DNA of 64,000 nucleotides from Minisyncoccota bacterium (lineage in GTDB: Bacteria; Patescibacteria; Microgenomatia; UBA1400; PJMF01). The stretch is taken from positions 1-64,000 of the forward strand of contig JAAYYE010000013.1 in NCBI GenBank assembly GCA_012515515.1, in the 5' to 3' direction. Positions 51,601 to 59,015 of the stretch are shown here, one piece after another (the stretch's first letter is position 1; every line of letters begins with the position of its first letter). The translations under genes were made by a program, and so were the position numbers. The notes below the pieces were generated by a model, which searched no databases, was not told the origin of the DNA, and was given only the letters and a program-made list of their open reading frames with translations.

Positions 51601-53201
51601 GTTCTTAAGCGATCGTCCTCAGATTTATCATCATAAATTCGTTTAGCTAATTGCGAGCTTGTTTCTTTAATATTTGGGTAGTTTTCGTATTCAGCAAAAT
51701 CCCAATTAAGTAATAATTCTCGAATCTGACTTAATTCAGGATAGCTTTGGACTGCTTGCTCTAATAGTTCTGGCCAATCTGTTCTTTGAGCCAGTCGCTT
51801 GAGAGCAGCGTTGGCATGAATAAGTCGGTATCCCACCTGATCATTATCAGTAGCAGCGATGATAACTAAATTTTTAATAGTATTGGGAGTTGGATAATGA
51901 ACCAACTTATCAATATAACCACCTTCAGTATCGCTTAATGATTGATCCATTAAAATTGTATAGATTTGATCATCAAAACTTTTAATTAAAGAAGCATATG
52001 TTGCCTGTGCTGTCTTTGATTTCTTAACAGCATTAAAATAACCCAAGTCCACTTGGTCTATAAACTCATCTACTTGCCAATTACCGTACCTGTTATAACC
52101 AGGTTGTAAATGTTTGCTTAAGTAGGGGATAAGCTTGTTTCTAATTTGATCGGGTAAATTTTCTAAGAAAGCTTGCTGAACTTCGCCTTCTTGGTCGTAA
52201 GCTAAGTCCATGAGTAAAGCCTGAATTATTTTTAGGTCTTCTTTTTGATATATGGATTGCAGCTGAGAGTCTACTGCATAAAAAGCAGAAGTGTTTTTTT
52301 CCATTTCCGCTCGCGCTTCTTGCTGTTTATCATCATTGCCGGCATTTCTAGCATCAATATATTTAGTCAAATTTTTCATGAACTTATCCACATCTTGTTT
52401 GCTAAAATTTTCTCCCACCTGTGCTTCTAATTTAGTCAGGATTTCTGTATCAATGTATTCTTGAGTGATTTCTTGTCTAATCCAAGCTGAATTTTCCACA
52501 TTTTGTATAGGTTTTCTCCAGGCTTCCACCACTTGTTGAATATCTTCCTCTAAATAAAATGTGGCTTGAGTGGCTGAATATTGATCAAGCTTTATATTTG
52601 CATCTTCAATCGACTCGAGTTGTGATTCAAGCTTCTGCAATTCTTCGTTTAATTGTTCTTTCTCTGTTTGATAATTTTTTTCAACCAATTGTTGGCTAGA
52701 TTCTTGGCTAGTGCTGAATATGCTTCTAATTTGTTTGGCAATTTTTTTATACCAGCTTGCCGAAGACGACTCTTCACTATCTCTGATTAGTTCTTGCTCT
52801 TGCTGGCGCTTTAATTCTGCTAGTGCCAAATCAAGCTCTGAAACTTGTTTTTCAAGTTGCAAAATGCTTTCTTTCAGAGAATTTTCTTCAATAGTTAGTC
52901 GAGATTGGGCCTGATTAAGCGCTGGCCAATCAAGGTTTTCTGCTTTGACATTCTGCTGGAGTTGTTCGTCTGTGGGCACAGCTGCCAGAGCTACTTCTAG
53001 GGAAAGCTCGCTGTGATCTTGATCTAGCTTAGGAATTAAATTCTGTTTAAAAGCTTCTAACTTTTTTTTGATGTTGGCAGTAATTAATTGAGCTTGAACA
53101 ACTTCAGGATCCATTTTGGCTTCAGCTGGTCGCTGAACTTCATCTGTTAAAGGATTATTAACATTGGCTTGCTGATTGGCATTATTAAGTGAATCCTTCA
53201 T
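48681..53201 (-). CDS. Giant helical protein with possible C-terminal acetyltransferase-like domain
   Basis: 1506 aa from the ATG at 53201 (AGGA 9 nt upstream); a TTG-started form reaches 53219. The N-terminal 230 residues contain coiled-coil stretches (about 90-220, LEKQVSELDLALAELKRQQ). The middle is a long helical, HEAT/TPR-like solenoid without recognisable motif. The last 150 residues (YFQLVLQDPDTNRCLGLVLL, LMKVLETFAKNNGFNKILL) look like a GNAT or similar alpha/beta domain, uncertain. No signal peptide, so a giant cytosolic protein. Probably lineage-specific. Confidence 0.8.
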   Translation of the reverse strand: MKDSLNNANQQANVNNPLTDEVQRPAEAKMDPEVVQAQLITANIKKKLEAFKQNLIPKLDQDHSELSLEVALAAVPTDEQLQQNVKAENLDWPALNQAQSRLTIEENSLKESILQLEKQVSELDLALAELKRQQEQELIRDSEESSSASWYKKIAKQIRSIFSTSQESSQQLVEKNYQTEKEQLNEELQKLESQLESIEDANIKLDQYSATQATFYLEEDIQQVVEAWRKPIQNVENSAWIRQEITQEYIDTEILTKLEAQVGENFSKQDVDKFMKNLTKYIDARNAGNDDKQQEARAEMEKNTSAFYAVDSQLQSIYQKEDLKIIQALLMDLAYDQEGEVQQAFLENLPDQIRNKLIPYLSKHLQPGYNRYGNWQVDEFIDQVDLGYFNAVKKSKTAQATYASLIKSFDDQIYTILMDQSLSDTEGGYIDKLVHYPTPNTIKNLVIIAATDNDQVGYRLIHANAALKRLAQRTDWPELLEQAVQSYPELSQIRELLLNWDFAEYENYPNIKETSSQLAKRIYDDKSEDDRLRTMARNSLTNDTLVAETFTKGILSQEDVLAYQRASNLVLTLSQVDDDNLESIIEAHEIRMNLLNWEDIFRNILKNLNNADPQSDKYLDLLTNLRTFLYLTELWEKNQDNPKKLSFLTSYDFIGIVGSCGGKHSVSIEDLNFLADAYDSYPCLNNNKNWRKFQFFQHKLPYFFNKSGMDFYQKFDDKYGDSTQASNAEALVKILSSVVDGKLSKNNALNFYEHAPKLLNKDHLILISSPKFDFVSDEGLQFLTKFYQTCLENNSDQEISMEVLQAVGQGQIQPELSYDYIKILPHLFNKDQASLRLFIFNHGKDIANNAEDLKFLSRFIGIHGKKTLTILDEYVICIKAGIITSENRNKILNFTQKFRVLSPTIAEGYLKAEARNLEEAYVAELQQLGSQMISSEPIPEQDRQKLFYNDLLKAVYPNNAGNWGGLAKTKACVDRTADLTQFTYDQKYEIDLLAAAKIKVKEGEVINEPAIESLKKPILTLAEEMKASSFDLEKIQTELEEKVDALLENKLAAGGLKNLDLKQLNTLDEKMFILLADSVYTDKTVPHQELKDLILRYEFALFEDVRDYIQGTTDRVSQASNQEYALMCELHSFFTDRIKEVNRRLVKAGWENQVLKERMQEYFAKIVQEQAQAKLSDQSNRFRLDRLGMSDSFIAQISRTIEKRMGKKYPPETIKKLILYYENLTQGLSVDSTSEKSSTRAFYGQVKAQRTKTMEAVETLTGNSLNLQEFRLGDTSLEDLALSLAKIDTGEYDEEQFQALTALRFVNLFADEQNLLETELAKFESESGKQRQVINGFFSKTKESANARMVGGVCVSQDNPLANQSPEQQKPNMWDSENYFQLVLQDPDTNRCLGLVLLHHFEEKGEKVLSASLNPSSTFLYSTDEASMFNGLMKVLETFAKNNGFNKILLSKNGAIRTNRTGGKFEKAMDERVRQINKAFSFEEEKIFSYSPNYKLKDMNIVWEQQ

Positions 53202-53363
53202 TAAGTTTAATCCTATCAAATATGAGGGCTGGGCTACAAGGGGGAGCTGGTGGGGGGGATTTTAGCTTTTGTACAAAATTGTTCAAAGAGGAGTTGGGAG
53301 AATTTTGTAGTAGTCAAATTAATGAATCAAAGATTTAATACAAGCCTAAAAAATATATTACTG

Positions 53364-53369
53364 TATAAT
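53364..53369 (+). promoter_or_regulatory. -10 box of the MazG-like gene
   Basis: A consensus TATAAT ends 8 nt before the ATG at 53378. No ribosome-binding site fits in between. Confidence 0.55.
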
Positions 53370-53377
53370 CAGAAGTA

Positions 53378-53725
53378 ATGTCGAAAATTAAAGAACTTAC
53401 TCAAAGATTAATTGATTTTCGTGAAGTTCGCAATTGGAAACAATTCCATAGCCCAAAGAATTTAGCAGAATCAATTTCTATAGAAGCAAATGAGCTGCTA
53501 GAACACTTTCAGTGGTTGGATTTAGAAGAAAGTAAAAGATATAGTGTGGAACACAAGCAAGAACTAGCAGAAGAAATTGCTGATGTTCTGAATTATCTAG
53601 TTTTATTAGCTCATGACCTAGACATTGATTTGATTGAAGCTGCAATTAAAAAAATAGAGATAAATAATAAGAAATATCCAATAAAAAAGTCAAAAGGTAT
53701 AAGCACAAAATATAATAGATTATAG
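53378..53725 (+). CDS. MazG-like nucleotide pyrophosphohydrolase
   Basis: 115 aa. All-alpha NTP-PPase fold of the MazG/RS21-C6 (dCTPase) type: the first metal motif ExxE in SIEANELLEHFQW and the second ExxD in EEIADVLNYLVLL. It hydrolyses (d)NTPs to NMP and pyrophosphate. Ends 9 nt before the nuclease-helicase gene, so they form an operon. In defence contexts such enzymes deplete or clean nucleotide pools. Confidence 0.93.
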   Translation: MSKIKELTQRLIDFREVRNWKQFHSPKNLAESISIEANELLEHFQWLDLEESKRYSVEHKQELAEEIADVLNYLVLLAHDLDIDLIEAAIKKIEINNKKYPIKKSKGISTKYNRL

Positions 53726-53734
53726 AATTACAAA

Positions 53735-55597
53735 ATGGTTGTTTATAAAAATACAGCTACTGGATTTTGCTACGACGTTGAGACCAATAAGATAGCTGAC
53801 AGCATAGAATTAGCTTTCAAAAATAGTCTTGGTCGAAAAGTAAATCCCAGTGAAAAAAGTGCTTGGATAAACTCCATGTCATTTATGGAAAGAATAGTTC
53901 GTAATTCTGGAGTGGCTCAAGACTGTGGGGTTTTAATAGAATATAATATTCCAGCTACTTCTAAAAGAATAGATTTCATAATTGCTGGTTGCGACAGTGA
54001 AAACAAAAAAAAATTTGTTATTGTTGAACTTAAACAATGGCAGCTAGCGCATAACACTTTTAAAGATGGGCTTGTAACTAGTTTTTTTAGAGGTGGCGAA
54101 AGAGAAACTCCACATCCGTCTTATCAAGCATACTCTTACAAAAGTTTCTTAAAAGACTATAACGAGAATATTTATAACGGTAAAATTAATCCCTATTCAT
54201 GTGCATATTTACACAATTATAAGGAAAAACACCCAGAGCCTCTAAAAGCTGATATATATAAAGAATATGTAGCTGATTCTCCAATTTACTTTCAAGATGA
54301 CTTTGAAAAGTTAGCAAATTTTATAAAAATGCATGTTGGTAATGGCGGTGGGGAAGAAATTCTTTATGACATAGAGTCGGGGAGAATCAGGCCTAGTAAA
54401 AGATTAATTGACTGCGTAAACGCAATGTTTAAAGGCAATCAAGAATTTATTCTGTTGGACGAACAAAAGGTTGCCTATGAAACAGCTCTTCATAATGCTA
54501 TCAATAGTAAAGAAAAAACTGTGATTATTGTTAAAGGTGGCCCCGGCACTGGCAAATCAGTTGTTTCAATGAATTTATTTGGAGGATTACTCACTAAACA
54601 GTTAAATACAGTTTTTGTAGCACCCAATGCCGCTTTTAGAAGTGTAATGAAACATAAATTAGCTGGAGAGGAAAGGAGAGAGAGATTAAATCATTTGTTT
54701 AAAGGTTCGGCAGCTTTCTACGGATTACAAGATAACGTTTATGACGCAATTGTTGTTGATGAAGCGCATCGTTTAAAAAATTATAAAGCTTACCAATATT
54801 TTGGACAAAATCAAATTGAAGATATTGTGAAGGCTGGTAAAACTAGTATTTTTTTTGTTGACGAAAATCAAATTATTCGTCCAGAAGACATAGGTTCGAT
54901 TGAAGAAATTAAAAAAATAGCCAATCAACAACATGCAACAATTAATGAAATAGAACTACAGGCTCAATTTAGATGTTCTGGTTCAGACGGATATATAAAT
55001 TGGTTAGATAATACTTTAAGAATCAAAGAAACAGCAAATTTTGATGGCTGGGAAGACAAAAACTTTGAATTTATTATTTTTGATGATCCGAATGATTTAA
55101 GGCAAGCTATTAAGAATAAACAAAATCAGGGGTTTGATGCTCAATTGTTAGCAGGATACGCTTGGAAATGGACGAGTGCAAAAGAAGGCAACTCTAATTC
55201 TCAGAGTGAAGATGTCCAGATACCAGAATACAACTTTAGTATGCCTTGGAATTCACGAAAAGCTGGGTCAAATTGGGCAATTGATGAAAGTAGCCATGAA
55301 CAAATTGGTTGTGTGCATACAAGTCAAGGTTTAGAATTTGATTATGTGGGTGTAATCGTTGGCAATGATCTGCGCTTTGATAAAGAAAAATTTGAGTATT
55401 TTGTTCCCTGGAACTCTTATAAAGATATGGCTGGAAAAAAGGGTTTAAAAAATGAACCTGAAAAGCTATGCTTATTGGTAAAAAATATTTATAAAATTTT
55501 AATGACCAGAGGTATTTATGGTTGCTATGTTTTTTTTCAAGACAAAAATTTGAAAGAGTTTATTGAAAGTAGATTGAAAAACGATTCATACAAGTAA
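53735..55597 (+). CDS. PD-(D/E)XK nuclease fused to DUF2075 SF1-type helicase
   Basis: 620 aa. The N-terminal domain has D80 (SKRIDFIIAG) and E98-x-K100 (VIVELKQW), the PD-(D/E)XK pattern. The ATPase domain has Walker A GGPGTGKS (268-275), Walker B VVDEAH, FFVDENQ, QAQFRCSGSDGY, HTSQGLEFDYVGV and a motif VI-like ILMTRGIYG: a full SF1/DUF2075 set. It is likely an RNA- or DNA-acting nuclease-helicase. The tight link to MazG-like suggests a two-gene defence or stress module; that is inference. AT-rich, Lys/Asn-rich codon use differs from core genes and fits transfer. Confidence 0.92.
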   Translation: MVVYKNTATGFCYDVETNKIADSIELAFKNSLGRKVNPSEKSAWINSMSFMERIVRNSGVAQDCGVLIEYNIPATSKRIDFIIAGCDSENKKKFVIVELKQWQLAHNTFKDGLVTSFFRGGERETPHPSYQAYSYKSFLKDYNENIYNGKINPYSCAYLHNYKEKHPEPLKADIYKEYVADSPIYFQDDFEKLANFIKMHVGNGGGEEILYDIESGRIRPSKRLIDCVNAMFKGNQEFILLDEQKVAYETALHNAINSKEKTVIIVKGGPGTGKSVVSMNLFGGLLTKQLNTVFVAPNAAFRSVMKHKLAGEERRERLNHLFKGSAAFYGLQDNVYDAIVVDEAHRLKNYKAYQYFGQNQIEDIVKAGKTSIFFVDENQIIRPEDIGSIEEIKKIANQQHATINEIELQAQFRCSGSDGYINWLDNTLRIKETANFDGWEDKNFEFIIFDDPNDLRQAIKNKQNQGFDAQLLAGYAWKWTSAKEGNSNSQSEDVQIPEYNFSMPWNSRKAGSNWAIDESSHEQIGCVHTSQGLEFDYVGVIVGNDLRFDKEKFEYFVPWNSYKDMAGKKGLKNEPEKLCLLVKNIYKILMTRGIYGCYVFFQDKNLKEFIESRLKNDSYK

Positions 55598-55601
55598 TTT
55601 C

Positions 55602-55787
55602 TTATTCTTTTAGTAATTTAGATTCATTGGTGAATCTGTTAATTGATATTTTTTTGAGAATTTTTTTACCCCGCTTGGTGTCAAAATGAATGATTTTTAA
55701 TTTTTGTTTTTTATTAATAAAGCGAAATTGACGTAATTTTAAATCTACAGTATATTTTTCAAAAGTTGGAAGCTTTGTTATTGCCAT
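55602..55787 (-). CDS. Small basic protein with palindromic control region
   Basis: 61 aa, very basic (pI estimate high, many Lys/Arg), Ile/Phe-rich beta pattern. No family recognised. Its start codon lies at the edge of a 33-bp palindrome and a second small gene, acidic, lies just upstream on the same strand. Could be a small DNA-binding regulator or a toxin-like partner. A chance ORF is possible, but the control region argues for a gene. Confidence 0.5.
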   Translation of the reverse strand: MAITKLPTFEKYTVDLKLRQFRFINKKQKLKIIHFDTKRGKKILKKISINRFTNESKLLKE

Positions 55788-55829
55788 TGTAACTATTTTT
55801 TAAAAAAATAGTTACAATTGTTGTTACAA
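55786..55829. promoter_or_regulatory. 33-bp perfect palindrome plus extra half-site
   Basis: Arms of 16 bp, 55786-55801 and 55803-55818, are perfectly complementary around one central A. The outer half-site is GTTACAA (55811-55817), repeated again at 55823-55829. It overlaps the start codon at 55787 and the likely -10 area, as an autoregulatory operator would. Confidence 0.7.
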
Positions 55830-55880
55830 ATTAAAAAAATCACTTGCTGCATTTAATGTAAACTTATTCTAATTAATTTC

Positions 55881-56039
55881 TCACCCTCTCTCCCAATCCA
55901 ATTCATCAATTAAGCCCTCGGCATTGTCTAGGTCACCTAGGTCAATTAATTCCTCGATTTCAGCACTTTCGTCATCTGTTAGCAGCTCTTCTATATCCCC
56001 AAGCCTTGATGTCAGCTCATCTTGTCTTTCTACATCCAT
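55881..56039 (-). CDS. Small acidic protein
   Basis: 52 aa, beginning MDVERQDELTSRL and ending DELDWERG before TGA. Almost one third Asp/Glu with repeated (I/L)EEL(I/L) heptad-like spacing, so probably a short helical hairpin. Start codon 22 bp from the divergent DUF2779 start. Pairing with the basic 61-aa protein downstream resembles an acidic antitoxin/basic toxin pair, but no family supports it. Confidence 0.55.
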   Translation of the reverse strand: MDVERQDELTSRLGDIEELLTDDESAEIEELIDLGDLDNAEGLIDELDWERG

Positions 56040-56049
56040 TCTTTAATTA

Positions 56050-56055
56050 TATAAT
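56050..56055 (+). promoter_or_regulatory. -10 box of the DUF2779 gene
   Basis: Consensus TATAAT ends 6 nt before the ATG at 56062: leaderless spacing. Confidence 0.55.
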
Positions 56056-56061
56056 CAAGTT

Positions 56062-57633
56062 ATGACCATTTCCAAATCCGATTACATGCTTTTTCTTCGC
56101 CATCCGGCTTGGTTGTGGCTTAAAAAACACCAGCCCCAGCGTTTGCCCGAAGCCGATGCCAATCTCCAGGATATTTTTGCCAGTGGCCATCAATTTGAGG
56201 CTTATGCGGAACAGCTTTTTCTTGGTGCCGTTAAATTGGGCTTTGCTGGCTATGATCAATATTTGAGCCTGCCAGAGAAAACTCAAGCCTTAATTGACCA
56301 GCACACTCCCTGTATTTTGCAGGGGAGGCTAGAAGTTGATGGTCTGACTTGTATTTTTGATGTGTTGGAGCGGGTGGATGAGCAGACTTTTAATTTAATT
56401 GAAATCAAATCTAGTACTAAGGCAAAAAACGTTCATCTTTACGATTTAGCTTTTCAAAGCTTGATTTTAGAGCGTTTGGGCTGGCAGGTGGGGGAGATTA
56501 GTGTGTTGCACGCTAATAAAGATTATCTGCGCCAAGGGGCAATTGATCCCGAGCAGTTGTGTAGTCGTAGTGAGGTCACTCAAGAGGTAAAAGCCCTTTT
56601 ACCACAGACTAAAGACTTAGTTGAGCTAGCCAAAACTGTGCTCAAGCAGCCAGAGCCACCGTCTTTTTCACCCAGTTTAGTTAATATGGCTGGGGTAAAA
56701 GAGACCAACTGGCTCAAAGAGTGGTTGGCTATTTATTTACAAGAACTCCATCCAGATTTAAACAAATACAATATTTATCAGTTAGCTGGAGCAAAAGCCG
56801 AGCAATTGGGCAAACTCGAAAAGCAGGGCATTCAGCTCTTAGCCGATATTCCTGACGAATTAACCCTCGGCACTAAACAAAAGTTGCAAATCCAGACCAC
56901 TCGGACTGCTCAGCCCTTGATTAATCAGTTGGCAGTTAAGGATTTTTTAGCCAGTTTGCACTATCCTTTATATTTTTTAGATTATGAAACGATGACCTCA
57001 GTCATTCCTTTTTTTGACGGGATGAGGCCTTATCAGGATTATCCTTTTCAGTATTCGCTACATTTATTAAGGGAACCTGCTAGCAAATTAGAGCATTTTG
57101 CCTATTTGCATCAAGACAAGAGCAATCCTTTGCCAGGATTAATTGCTCAATTAAAGCAGGATTTGGCTGAGCAGGGTAGTATTCTGACCTGGAACATGAG
57201 CTATGAAAAGGGTTGTCACCAGCGCTTGGCCGATTTTTGTCCAGAGAAAGCGGAGTTTTTTGAGCAAGTTAATGAGCGCATTGTGGATTTGATGACCGTC
57301 TTTAAAAACTTAGATTTTGTCGATCGAGATTTTATGGGCAGTGCTAGTTTGAAAAATGTTTTGCCCGTTTTAGTTCCCGAATTAAGTTACGCTGATTTAA
57401 ATGTTAGCGATGGCATGTTCGCTAGACGGCTGTGGACAGACACTATTTTGCTAGGTAAAAATAAGCGGGAGAAAGAGGCAATTTTGCAAGATTTGCTGGA
57501 TTATTGTACTCTAGATACCTACGGCATGGTTCGGATTTTAGAGCTGTTGGAGAGGGTGGTGGAGGTGGAAAAGGCGGAGGGGGTGGAAAAGATGAAAAAG
57601 GTGGAGAGCGCCACTCACACGCCCGACATGTGA
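56062..57633 (+). CDS. DUF2779 protein: Cas4-like PD-(D/E)XK plus DnaQ-like exonuclease
   Basis: 523 aa. The N-terminal half is a Cas4/RecB-like nuclease: D100 in IFDVLERVD, E114-I-K116 in LIEIKSST, then the helix YDLAFQSLILE with the Gln of motif QxxxY type. The C-terminal half is DUF2779, a DEDD-type 3'-5' exonuclease: D307-Y-E309-T in YFLDYETMTS, ILTWNMSYEKG, and LDYCTLDTYGMVRIL with the last Asp. A short charged tail follows. DUF2779 proteins occur beside repair and defence genes; role not established. No CRISPR array in the window. Confidence 0.9.
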   Translation: MTISKSDYMLFLRHPAWLWLKKHQPQRLPEADANLQDIFASGHQFEAYAEQLFLGAVKLGFAGYDQYLSLPEKTQALIDQHTPCILQGRLEVDGLTCIFDVLERVDEQTFNLIEIKSSTKAKNVHLYDLAFQSLILERLGWQVGEISVLHANKDYLRQGAIDPEQLCSRSEVTQEVKALLPQTKDLVELAKTVLKQPEPPSFSPSLVNMAGVKETNWLKEWLAIYLQELHPDLNKYNIYQLAGAKAEQLGKLEKQGIQLLADIPDELTLGTKQKLQIQTTRTAQPLINQLAVKDFLASLHYPLYFLDYETMTSVIPFFDGMRPYQDYPFQYSLHLLREPASKLEHFAYLHQDKSNPLPGLIAQLKQDLAEQGSILTWNMSYEKGCHQRLADFCPEKAEFFEQVNERIVDLMTVFKNLDFVDRDFMGSASLKNVLPVLVPELSYADLNVSDGMFARRLWTDTILLGKNKREKEAILQDLLDYCTLDTYGMVRILELLERVVEVEKAEGVEKMKKVESATHTPDM

Positions 57634-57797
57634 CTATGAGCGCAGTAAAAGAGTTTTTGCCAATCTAAGCGAGCTAGCGAATAGCAGCCAAAGATAAAAT
57701 TATCTTAGATATAAAGAATGATTATTTTAGCTTATTACAGTATAAAATATAGTCATTATAGTATAAAATGTAGAGGCTATAAAAATAAAAGGATTTT

Positions 57798-59015
57798 ATG
57801 GTCATTTCCAAAAAAACCAATTTTTTTATTTCCTTTGTTATTGTTTTTTCAGTATTATTGATTGGTTTTGGCTACAAATATAATGAGTGGTATGTATTAA
57901 ATTACTTAAATAATTTGCAAAGAGAGGCCGACCTTGCTGAATTGAAATTAATAGAAAAAAGCAACATACTAGCGCAGGACGATGAAGCGGTTAATGTTTT
58001 TATCGATTCTTTAACAGAAGAGCCTGATGTTATTGAAAGTAATTACAAAAAATTTAATTCTTATTTTTATTTAAACAAAATTACACATGAAGAGTACTAT
58101 AAGCTTTTGCTTGATAACTATCATAAATATCAAAAAATAAATAAAAGAGCCACATTCTTACTTGGTTCAAAAAAAGAATTTGTCAATGAATTTCTTGATC
58201 TTACGAGCAATTATTATGAAAATGAGATAGAAAATAATGAAAATATAACAATATCGATAGCTTTTACGGAGAATCTTTATAAATTGTTAAAGGATCGATT
58301 AATTATTGAATATTATTTTTCTATATCTGATGATTTAGACGATCTAGCTAGCAACTTTGGACAAATTTCTAGTGCAGAAAAATACACGCATACTGATTTT
58401 AAATTTGATCAAGAAGATGCAATTAGTTCTTATTATACTTCTGGATCAGAGTTACTAGACATTAATAAAAACTATATTTCTAGTTTATATTTGATTGCTA
58501 AAGACGTGGCAGCTGGTAATTATGAATCTGCAAGGTATAAACATGCTAGCCTGACGAATCAGGCAGCTGATTCTAACATTGATACTGACGATGCATTTAG
58601 TGAAAACGAAGAGAGCAAAAGGAGATTGAGCCAAGAAATTGCGGCAATTAATATTAAAAAAATATTATTATTAGACGATTTGAATAAAAATCCCATTGAT
58701 AATTATCCTTTTGTTGAATCATTAAAACCTTGGGAGGTTGATGCCCTTATTTGTAATTTATCTTGGTATAAAACCTCAATCTATGAAGATGTATTTGATG
58801 AGATACCGATTGTTGATAATTTAGAAAACTTAATTGCTGAATTAAATAAAGTTCCACCAAGCACTGAACAACTAAGCGCAATTGTCAATTATGAAACAAA
58901 TAAAATTGAGTATGACACAGAAAATGGCAAATTAAGATTTATTTGTAAAGCAAATACCACAGGAGAAGAACTTGTTTTTATAACAGATTTACCTCCTGCA
59001 GAAGAAAATGAGTAA
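57798..59015 (+). CDS. Membrane-anchored extracellular protein, unknown
   Basis: 405 aa. Membrane helix at about 8-26, then a long acidic, Asn/Tyr-rich helical exported region with no recognised domain. AAAAGGA precedes the ATG. It overlaps the next gene by 8 nt, so the two are co-translated and probably function as a pair with the membrane metallopeptidase. Confidence 0.8.
   Translation: MVISKKTNFFISFVIVFSVLLIGFGYKYNEWYVLNYLNNLQREADLAELKLIEKSNILAQDDEAVNVFIDSLTEEPDVIESNYKKFNSYFYLNKITHEEYYKLLLDNYHKYQKINKRATFLLGSKKEFVNEFLDLTSNYYENEIENNENITISIAFTENLYKLLKDRLIIEYYFSISDDLDDLASNFGQISSAEKYTHTDFKFDQEDAISSYYTSGSELLDINKNYISSLYLIAKDVAAGNYESARYKHASLTNQAADSNIDTDDAFSENEESKRRLSQEIAAINIKKILLLDDLNKNPIDNYPFVESLKPWEVDALICNLSWYKTSIYEDVFDEIPIVDNLENLIAELNKVPPSTEQLSAIVNYETNKIEYDTENGKLRFICKANTTGEELVFITDLPPAEENE

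Noticed and set aside
49114..52914. Plus-strand ORFs opposite the giant helical protein
   Set aside because: Short, without promoters or ribosome-binding sites, and antisense to a long uninterrupted frame.
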